From: Candidatus Baltobacteraceae bacterium
GTDB lineage: Bacteria > Vulcanimicrobiota > Vulcanimicrobiia > Vulcanimicrobiales > Vulcanimicrobiaceae
Length of the DNA: 64,000 bases
Direction of reading: 5' to 3'
Assembly: GCA_035502855.1 (NCBI GenBank)
Contig: DATJTX010000014.1
Location: 1 to 64,000 of the forward strand
The translations under genes and the position numbers were made by a program. Position 1 is the first letter of the stretch, and every line of letters starts with the position of its first letter. Under the pieces are notes generated by a model. It saw only the letters and a list, made by a program, of their open reading frames with translations. It was not told the origin of the DNA and did not search any database. Positions 56,301-61,906 of the stretch are shown one piece after another.

Positions 56301-57025
56301 GGCAAGACGGCTCCGTCGAGTGCGTTATGTGAAGCATCGCGGAGCACCGCCGCGCCGACCGTCATGCACGCTCGCCCCCGATCGGCGGTACGATCGCACA
56401 ACTGCGCTCCGGTGAATACCGCGCCGCGCACCGATGCTCCGCGCAGATCGATGCACACGATCCCGCGCTGAATCGTCACGCCGTCGAAGTTGTCGGTGTT
56501 GTGCGCGCAGACCCAAGCGTTGCGAAAGGAGGCGCCGTCGACGCGCGCGTCGCCCATGTCCGCTCCGACCATGTCGTCGCCGTCGAAGCGCGCGTTCGTC
56601 AGATCTGCGCCGCTGAAGTTGGTGCCGACGAAGCCCGCACCGGTCAGATCCATTCCGCGAAGATCGACATTCGGCAAGTTCGCGCCGGTAAAGATCGCAC
56701 CATCGATCCGCGCGCCGGCCAACCGCACGCTGCGAAGGTTTGCACCTACGAACTTCGCGCCCCGCAGATCGGCGCCGCGCAGATCGACGTCGTTCAGATT
56801 CGAGCCGGTCAGGCGCGCGTCTCGCAGATCCGCATCGCTCAGATTGCTGTCGCGCAGGTTCGTCCCCACCCAGTCTACGCCGCGCAAATCCGCGCCGTGT
56901 AAATTCATCTGGGATAGGTTGCATCCGGTGCAGCGTGCCGGGAATGACGTTTGCGCTCCGACGATGGCGATCGATGCGCCCATCAGCGCCCCTGCCAGAA
57001 CCAGGATCCGAAATTGCGAGGTCAT
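56297..57025 (-). CDS. Secreted pentapeptide-repeat protein
   Basis: A signal peptide (FRILVLAGALMGASIAIVGAQ) is followed by about 35 pentapeptide repeats of A(D/N)LxG type (DLRGVDWVGTNLRDSNLSDADL and on), which fold as a right-handed square beta-helix. The repeat starts with CTGCNLSQMNL, the same CxGC(D/N) opening used twice in the neighbouring membrane protease (CSGCDFSK, CRGCDLER). Two Cys near the C-terminus (WVCAHN, GIVCID, QLCDRT, RACMTV region) may form disulfides. ATG 57025 has AGAAAGGCAGAG upstream. It lies 89 bases after the protease gene and overlaps the DUF5916 gene. Cytoplasmic pentapeptide proteins such as Qnr bind gyrase; export makes that role unlikely here. Confidence 0.85.
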   Translation of the reverse strand: MTSQFRILVLAGALMGASIAIVGAQTSFPARCTGCNLSQMNLHGADLRGVDWVGTNLRDSNLSDADLRDARLTGSNLNDVDLRGADLRGAKFVGANLRSVRLAGARIDGAIFTGANLPNVDLRGMDLTGAGFVGTNFSGADLTNARFDGDDMVGADMGDARVDGASFRNAWVCAHNTDNFDGVTIQRGIVCIDLRGASVRGAVFTGAQLCDRTADRGRACMTVGAAVLRDASHNALDGAVLP

Positions 57026-57114
57026 GTCGTCGCTCTGCCTTTCTTGCTGCGCACGAGGGCAAAACGATGCCCGGGGACGTGCGTCCGTGGTCACGAGAGG
57101 AAGTGAAAGATTAG

Positions 57115-58992
57115 CTAAGGATTGCCGAGTCGGGCTCCGGAAAAGTCACAACCGATGAATTGCGTTCCCTTGGTGAGCGCACCGCGAAGATCGGCTTCGG
57201 AGAAGTCGACACCGTTGAACACCGCGTTGCTCAAGTTCGCACCGCGCAGATCGGCATGGCGCAGATCCACGCCGGTCAGATGGATCCCGCTCAGGTCGAC
57301 GCCGCTCAGGTTCGTACGCTCGAGGTCGCAGCCGCGGCAATGCGGGAGATATGCACGCAATTGCGACGGAGAGAGGCTGCGCGGGTCGAGATCGGCGCCG
57401 CTCAAGTTGGCGTCGTCGAAATTCGCGCCCTCGAGCCGCGCGTGATCGAGGTTCGTGCCGCTCAGGTCGGCGCCGACGAGCGACGCGTTTCGCAGATCCG
57501 CGTCCTCGAAGTCTGCGCCGCTCAAATTCGCGCCGTCGAAATTGGCGCCGCGCAGGTCACTGTGGCTGAAATCGGTTCCCGAGAGATTCGAACCCGCGAA
57601 ATTCTTTCCGGCGAGGCTTTGCTTCGAGAAGTCGCAACCGGAGCAGTTGAACCCCTTGGTAACGTCGGCAGCGGCAACGCGTACGTGCGGCACCGTGACC
57701 TTGACGCTCGGAACCGTGATGGTTATCTTCGGTACGGTGTAGCCGGTCGCCGGCATCGTGACGGTCAGCGGCCTGGTCGTCATCACGACCTCGGGGCGTT
57801 TCCGGGGGCGCGGGCTCGCCATCACCTCGGCCGCGACACGCGGCGCCTTCGCCGTAACCGCCGGGTGCGGCAGCGGCTTCAACGGTGCGCTTGCGATTGC
57901 GGGAAGGGCCGGCAGTGCAAATGCAACCACCGGTGTGAACGCGCGCGCCAGCACGTAGCCGGCAATCAAACCGATTGCTACCGCCACGCCGGTTGCGGGC
58001 GAGATCGAGGATCCGATCGCGCGGCCCGTGCGCAGGAGCCGCTCGATACGAATCGAGATGTTCTTGCGCGTCGTGAAGACGCCCGGCGCCGCGAGCGGCT
58101 GGTGCGGCCACGCCGTCATCTCGGCCATCTTGGTCAGACAGAACGCATACGAGCGCACCGCGCCGGTCAATTCGAGTACGTAATCATCGCAGGCGACTTC
58201 ACGTTCCACGTCCATCTGCCGCGCGATGAACCACACCGCGGGATTGAAGAACAGGAGGGCGGTGATCACACGTTGGAAGCCGTTCGTCCAATCGTCGTGG
58301 CGAAGCAGATGCGCGAGCTCGTGCAGACTGATTTGGTCGATCTCGTCCGGCCCGAGCCGGTCCAGCAAGTGCTGCGGCAAGAGCACCATCGCGTCGAACA
58401 AGCCGACCGCGACCGGCACCTCGGTCGCATCGGTGACGCAGATGCGCACGTCGCGATCGCGGGAACTCAAGCGCTGCCACTGCACCAGCTTGTCGCGATA
58501 CTCGAGCCCGAGCGGAAGAGAGTCTCGTTTGAGACGTTCGAGCCGCGTCAATGCGACGACGAGGCGAGCCACCAGCGCGAGCGCGGCAAGCACCCAGAGC
58601 CCGAAGAGCGCCGCGGTCGCGATCGACGGCGGGTTGACCGTCACTCGAGGCGCGCTCGGCAACGCAATCGTCTTGGCGGCGGGTGCGAAGCTGGGCGCTG
58701 CTGCATGCGCCGGCGCCGCTGCGTGCGTGCTGACCGTCTGCGTCGGCACCGGTGCTGCGGCCGGCGCGCTCGCGCGTTCATACACGATATGCGTCACGCT
58801 CGTCACCACCGGAATCACGACGACTGCGGCCAGTGCGAGCGTCCACGCCGCGTAGCGCGTCGATGCGTTCACTTTACGAAATACGTGCAGCGCGAGCCAG
58901 GTAAGCCCGGCGATTGCAATTCCCTGCCAGAGGCTGTTGACGAGAACGACGAGCGCGCCGCGGGCAATGAGGTCGAAAAGCGAGGGATTCAT
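57115..58992 (-). CDS. M56 (BlaR1/MecR1-like) membrane protease with pentapeptide-repeat domain
   Basis: 625 residues. Helices at about 10-36, 46-70 and 126-150; then the cytoplasmic zinc protease with HELAH (224-228) and a downstream Glu in REVACDD (265). A fourth helix follows (about 331-355), then a Pro/Ala/Lys linker (360-445), and from 449 a pentapeptide-repeat solenoid in two blocks, each opening with a CxGC motif (CSGCDFSK, CRGCDLER). In BlaR1 the part after helix 4 is the penicillin-binding sensor outside the membrane; here it is the solenoid. The partner BlaI-type repressor is 5 bases upstream. By analogy, a signal on the solenoid would switch on the protease, which would inactivate the repressor. 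The signal is unknown. Confidence 0.85.
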   Translation of the reverse strand: MNPSLFDLIARGALVVLVNSLWQGIAIAGLTWLALHVFRKVNASTRYAAWTLALAAVVVIPVVTSVTHIVYERASAPAAAPVPTQTVSTHAAAPAHAAAPSFAPAAKTIALPSAPRVTVNPPSIATAALFGLWVLAALALVARLVVALTRLERLKRDSLPLGLEYRDKLVQWQRLSSRDRDVRICVTDATEVPVAVGLFDAMVLLPQHLLDRLGPDEIDQISLHELAHLLRHDDWTNGFQRVITALLFFNPAVWFIARQMDVEREVACDDYVLELTGAVRSYAFCLTKMAEMTAWPHQPLAAPGVFTTRKNISIRIERLLRTGRAIGSSISPATGVAVAIGLIAGYVLARAFTPVVAFALPALPAIASAPLKPLPHPAVTAKAPRVAAEVMASPRPRKRPEVVMTTRPLTVTMPATGYTVPKITITVPSVKVTVPHVRVAAADVTKGFNCSGCDFSKQSLAGKNFAGSNLSGTDFSHSDLRGANFDGANLSGADFEDADLRNASLVGADLSGTNLDHARLEGANFDDANLSGADLDPRSLSPSQLRAYLPHCRGCDLERTNLSGVDLSGIHLTGVDLRHADLRGANLSNAVFNGVDFSEADLRGALTKGTQFIGCDFSGARLGNP

Positions 58993-58997
58993 GCGGG

Positions 58998-59378
58998 CTA
59001 CTTCTCCTCGTAACGTTCGATCAACGAACGCAACCGGGCAAGCTCCTCGTCCGAGGGCCGCTCGGACTCAATCAATCGTAGTGCCAGTTCGCCCGAATTG
59101 TTTCCAAAAAATTTCTCAACGACGTTTTTGACGGCGCTGCTCGCGGCGCGCTCGCGCGCGATCAACGGGCGATAGACGAACGCGCGCCCAGCCTCTTCGT
59201 GCGCGACATGCCCCTTCTGCTCGAGGATGCGCAGGGTGGTGAGCACGCTGTTATACGCGATCGGCGGCGGCGGGAGGGCTTCGGTCACCTCGGCGACGGT
59301 CGCGCGTTCGAGGCGCCAGAGCACCTCCATCACGCGGAGCTCGGCCTCGGTGAGCGTGGGCGAAGGGCGACGGGGCAT
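58998..59378 (-). CDS. BlaI/MecI/CopY-family repressor
   Basis: 126 residues. Winged-helix N-terminus (LTEAELRVMEVLWRLERATVAEVTEAL, YNSVLTTLRILEQKGHVAHEE) and a C-terminal dimerisation helix pair (VKNVVEKFFGNNSGELALRLIE, DEELARLRSLIE). Members bind operators over their own promoter and are cleaved by the M56 partner. The likely cleavage site region just before VEKFFG is present. ATG 59378 has a duplicated TTAGGAG element upstream. It is the first gene of the four-gene unit through the DUF5916 protein. Confidence 0.9.
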   Translation of the reverse strand: MPRRPSPTLTEAELRVMEVLWRLERATVAEVTEALPPPPIAYNSVLTTLRILEQKGHVAHEEAGRAFVYRPLIARERAASSAVKNVVEKFFGNNSGELALRLIESERPSDEELARLRSLIERYEEK

Positions 59379-59412
59379 GCGCGGATCTCCTAACTCCTAA
59401 TTCTTTAAGAGC

Positions 59413-59441
59413 AGAATACCCCGAGCGCGCCGTCTTGTCAA
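59413..59441 (-). promoter_or_regulatory. Sigma-70-type promoter of the blaI operon
   Basis: Minus strand: TTGACA (59441-59436), exactly 17 bases, TATTCT (59418-59413), then about 33 bases to the ATG with TTAGGAG in between. This is the clearest vegetative promoter in the window. The -35 lies over the last codons and stop region of the upstream exported-protein gene. Confidence 0.75.
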
Positions 59442-59454
59442 CTAATAACTTAGT
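59441..59454. promoter_or_regulatory. Inverted repeat over the blaI -35 (candidate operator)
   Basis: ACTAA-TAAC-TTAGT, perfect 5-base arms with a 4-base spacer, touching the -35 element. The position fits autorepression by the BlaI-type protein. The classical TACA..TGTA core of BlaI/CopY operators is not seen, so this would be a variant site. Confidence 0.45.
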
Positions 59455-60461
59455 TCACCGTAGGCCACCACCGGGCAGTTCACCACGAAGCCGGCCGGTT
59501 TGGCCTGCGCCGCCACTTCCCCGTAGTTGGTGAATCGCGTGCTCTGCGGCGCGGTTACGACCATCGCATTCCAAAGCGGGGCGTACGCGTTGGCCGCGTA
59601 GGGATGGGCCAAGTCCGGTGCGACCGAGAGCAGATTGAACGGCGAACCCACGCTCGCGGCGCTCGCGAGCGTTGCATCCTCGCCGAGCGGCGTGCGCAGC
59701 GAGAGATAGGCCAGCCCCTGCGGCGCATCGCCGGTCTGCGGTCCGTCGACGACGACGCCGATCGGAATCTGGGCGCTCGAGGCGGCCTTCGCCAGATTCG
59801 GCGTGTAGGTCGCACGCTCGACGGCGGCCGCTCCCGCATCCGAGGCTTCCGGGCTCAGATAGTAGACCGGTTTGTCGTCGAAGAAGCCGCGCGCGAGCGC
59901 AACCGTCACGGTTTTCTTCGCCGTATCGATCGCAAGCACGCGATCCTCGGTGTTGCCGTGCGTGGTCACGTCGAACGGTCCATCGCCGGTCGCGACGATC
60001 GAGGCGTTGAGCACGCCCGCGATTCCTTGCGCGCGAACGAACGGCGAGTATTCACGATCGGCGTTTCCGCCGGGCGTTGCCGACTGCGGCGGGAATCCGG
60101 CCGGTCCGGCGATGTACGTGCGCGCGGCGCTGAAGTCCGGCGCGTCTTCGAAGGTGTACGTGCCGTCGGAATTTTTGATCGCCCGCTGCGTTGCGGCGGC
60201 ACCGATCGAAGCCAGGCTTGGCGCAAAGTTTACGCCGAAACGCCTGGCCACACCGGCGTCCGACGCGTCGGTAATGATGTACCACACGGTCATGCCGTCG
60301 TGACGGCCGCGATAAAGCGGCAGCGTGGCAGTGTGGTTCGTGGTATCGACGGCGAGCGCGCTCGCGATCGTGAACATGGAATGCGGCAGCTGCGCCGCCG
60401 ATGCGGGCGCGAATCCGTAGATCGCGTACGCCGCTGCGACAAAAAGAGAAAAACGCTTCAA
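59442..60461 (-). CDS. Exported hypothetical protein, 339 aa
   Basis: I do not recognise the family with confidence. The signal peptide KRFSLFVAAAYAIYGFAPASA is followed by a beta-rich domain repeating the theme [36 protein letters not shown] / KTVTVALARGFFDDKPVYYLSPEASDAGAAAVE: two similar halves of about 150 residues that probably arose by internal duplication. No ATG lies near the signal. TTG 60461, 8 bases after GGGGG, is the likely start, and TTG 60470 is possible. The stop lies in the blaI promoter region. It ends 5 bases from the SUI1-like gene, so the two are likely co-transcribed. Confidence 0.65.
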   Translation of the reverse strand: MKRFSLFVAAAYAIYGFAPASAAQLPHSMFTIASALAVDTTNHTATLPLYRGRHDGMTVWYIITDASDAGVARRFGVNFAPSLASIGAAATQRAIKNSDGTYTFEDAPDFSAARTYIAGPAGFPPQSATPGGNADREYSPFVRAQGIAGVLNASIVATGDGPFDVTTHGNTEDRVLAIDTAKKTVTVALARGFFDDKPVYYLSPEASDAGAAAVERATYTPNLAKAASSAQIPIGVVVDGPQTGDAPQGLAYLSLRTPLGEDATLASAASVGSPFNLLSVAPDLAHPYAANAYAPLWNAMVVTAPQSTRFTNYGEVAAQAKPAGFVVNCPVVAYGELSY

Positions 60462-60466
60462 TTCGA

Positions 60467-60733
60467 TCAACCCCCAGCGATCTTGGCACGTCGGCCTTGT
60501 GTGAGAAACCATGCAACGATACGCTCGCGGTGGTCGCCTTGGATTTCCACCACGCCGTTTTTGCTGGTCCCTCCCGTGCCGCAGTGGCGCTTGAGCGCTT
60601 TGGCGATCTCGTCGGCCTCCGCCGGCGCCAGGCCATGCACCAAGCTGACGACGCTGGCTCGGCGGCGCTCGCGCGCGACGCGGATGACGCCGTCGGCGGG
60701 CATCCCGGGTTTGGGCATGAAATGCAATTCCAT
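60467..60733 (-). CDS. SUI1/eIF1-like translation factor (YciH family)
   Basis: 88 residues matching the bacterial SUI1 homologue YciH: VIRVARERRRASVVSLVHGL, KALKRHCGTGGTSKNGVVEIQGDHRERIVAWF seen as the CGTGGTSKNGVVEIQGDHR core, and a terminal QGRRAKIAGG. The family influences start-site choice and responds to stress. ATG 60733 gives the family N-terminus (MELHFMPKPG). Its start shares the CATG at 60731-60734 with the divergent LOG-family gene. Confidence 0.92.
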   Translation of the reverse strand: MELHFMPKPGMPADGVIRVARERRRASVVSLVHGLAPAEADEIAKALKRHCGTGGTSKNGVVEIQGDHRERIVAWFLTQGRRAKIAGG

Positions 60734-61268
60734 GGCTCGAGTCTGTATCTTTTGCGGCGCCCACGCCGGCAAGGACGAACGCTACCGTGCACTCGCGGCG
60801 GAGGTCGCCGGCGCGTTGGCGCAGGCCGGCTACGGCATCGTCTACGGCGGCGGCCGCGTGGGTCTGATGGGATCGGTCGCCGACGCGATGCTGGCGCGCG
60901 GCGGTGAAGTCATCGGCGTCATCCCGCGCACGATGGCAAGCAGCGAAGTGGCGCACGACGGCATTACGCGCCTACACGTAGTCGACACGATGCACGAGCG
61001 CAAGGCGTTGATGGCGCAATTGAGCGACGCGTTCATCGCGCTGCCGGGCGGATACGGAACGATGGACGAGTTCCACGAAATTCTGACGTGGCGTCAGCTC
61101 CGCGTCCACGACAAGCCGATCGGGCTGCTCAATAACGACGGCTACTACGACGATCTGCTCGCGCTCTACGCTCGCATGCGGTCCGAAGGTTTTATCTCGT
61201 CCGACGGTCGCCCGCTTTTCGCCAGCGGCGACCGCATCGAGGAGTTGCTCGAGGCAATGGGACTCTAA
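60732..61268 (+). CDS. LOG-family (TIGR00730) nucleotide phosphoribohydrolase
   Basis: 178 residues. Rossmann-type fold with MARVCIFCGAHAGKDERYR, YGGGRVGLMGSVADAML and the signature LPGGYGTMDEFHEILTW. Characterised members release adenine or cytokinin bases from nucleoside 5'-monophosphates. They are often mis-annotated as lysine decarboxylases, and no PLP site is present. ATG 60732 is in CATG shared with the SUI1-like gene. It overlaps the convergent SCP2 gene by 4 bases. Confidence 0.94.
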   Translation: MARVCIFCGAHAGKDERYRALAAEVAGALAQAGYGIVYGGGRVGLMGSVADAMLARGGEVIGVIPRTMASSEVAHDGITRLHVVDTMHERKALMAQLSDAFIALPGGYGTMDEFHEILTWRQLRVHDKPIGLLNNDGYYDDLLALYARMRSEGFISSDGRPLFASGDRIEELLEAMGL

Positions 61269-61666
61269 CCGTGTTCTTTCCGGTACTTCTTGTAACGCGG
61301 AATCGCTCGGGCCATCGCCGGGAGCAGCCGCATCGAGGCGGTAAGATCACCGACCGCCTTTGCGCGGCCTTTCATCAGATCGCTCGGCGACATTTCGCCG
61401 CGGTAGAGCGCATCGAAGGTGTCGGCGCGCATGAAGAGTTCGACGGTCGGCTTGGGCGCGTTCGGATCGTCGACGTACACGTCGTAGCGATGGCCCGGCT
61501 CGGGCTTGCACGTCGTGTCGAGCACGATCCGGATAACCGGGTCTTTCAACGTGTATGCGATGATCACACCATTCCCGCCGAAAAACGGGTCCTCGACCTC
61601 CGCTTCATATTTGAAGAAGGGCTCCAGTACTTCGCGTGCGTGTGCGCTGTCGCGGAATGCGCTCAT
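61265..61666 (-). CDS. SCP2 sterol-carrier-fold protein
   Basis: 133 residues of the SCP2 lipid-binding fold: VIIAYTLKDPVIRIVLDTTCK, VELFMRADTFDALYRGEMSPSDLMKGRAKAVGD in two blocks, and a basic tail (PRYKKYRKEHG). ATG 61666 has a strong GAGGTGA upstream. Such proteins bind fatty-acyl or other hydrophobic ligands. It is isolated in orientation between the LOG gene and a small exported peptide on the other strand. Confidence 0.85.
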   Translation of the reverse strand: MSAFRDSAHAREVLEPFFKYEAEVEDPFFGGNGVIIAYTLKDPVIRIVLDTTCKPEPGHRYDVYVDDPNAPKPTVELFMRADTFDALYRGEMSPSDLMKGRAKAVGDLTASMRLLPAMARAIPRYKKYRKEHG

Positions 61667-61737
61667 GGACTCACCTCGGAGGAGACGACGGTTAGCCACA
61701 CGTACGCGCACCCAGACATACGCAGAAGGAGATCGGT

Positions 61738-61860
61738 GTGAAGCTCACCCTTCGATCCCTTGGTAGTATATCGGTCGCGGGCGCGCTCACGCTTACTTGG
61801 TTACCGGCGATTTCGGCCGTGATGCTATCGGCCGGCCCAGCGCAAACGACGGTCGCCTAA
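61738..61860 (+). CDS. Small exported peptide, 40 aa
   Basis: GTG 61738 follows AGAAGGAG with ideal spacing (6 bases). The 40 residues begin basic (KLTLR) and have a hydrophobic core (SVAGALTLTWLPAISAVML) and a short polar tail ending AQTTVA: either a signal peptide with almost no mature part or a one-pass membrane microprotein. It has no detectable relative in the window. It sits between the SCP2 gene (divergent) and the 3' end of sucA. Confidence 0.5.
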   Translation: MKLTLRSLGSISVAGALTLTWLPAISAVMLSAGPAQTTVA

Positions 61861-61906
61861 GCGCCTCCGAGCGGCCCCGGCGGAACCTCCTTGCGAATGC
61901 TCGCCA

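Noticed and set aside
56297-57025. Qnr/MfpA-like gyrase-protection protein
   Set aside because: It has an export signal and Cys residues, so it should not meet cytoplasmic gyrase.
59379-59460. Classical TACA..TGTA BlaI/CopY operator
   Set aside because: Not present; only the ACTAA/TTAGT inverted repeat was found and is reported as a candidate.
60732-61268. Lysine decarboxylase, as LOG proteins are often named
   Set aside because: PGGxGTxxE marks a LOG phosphoribohydrolase; there is no PLP lysine motif.
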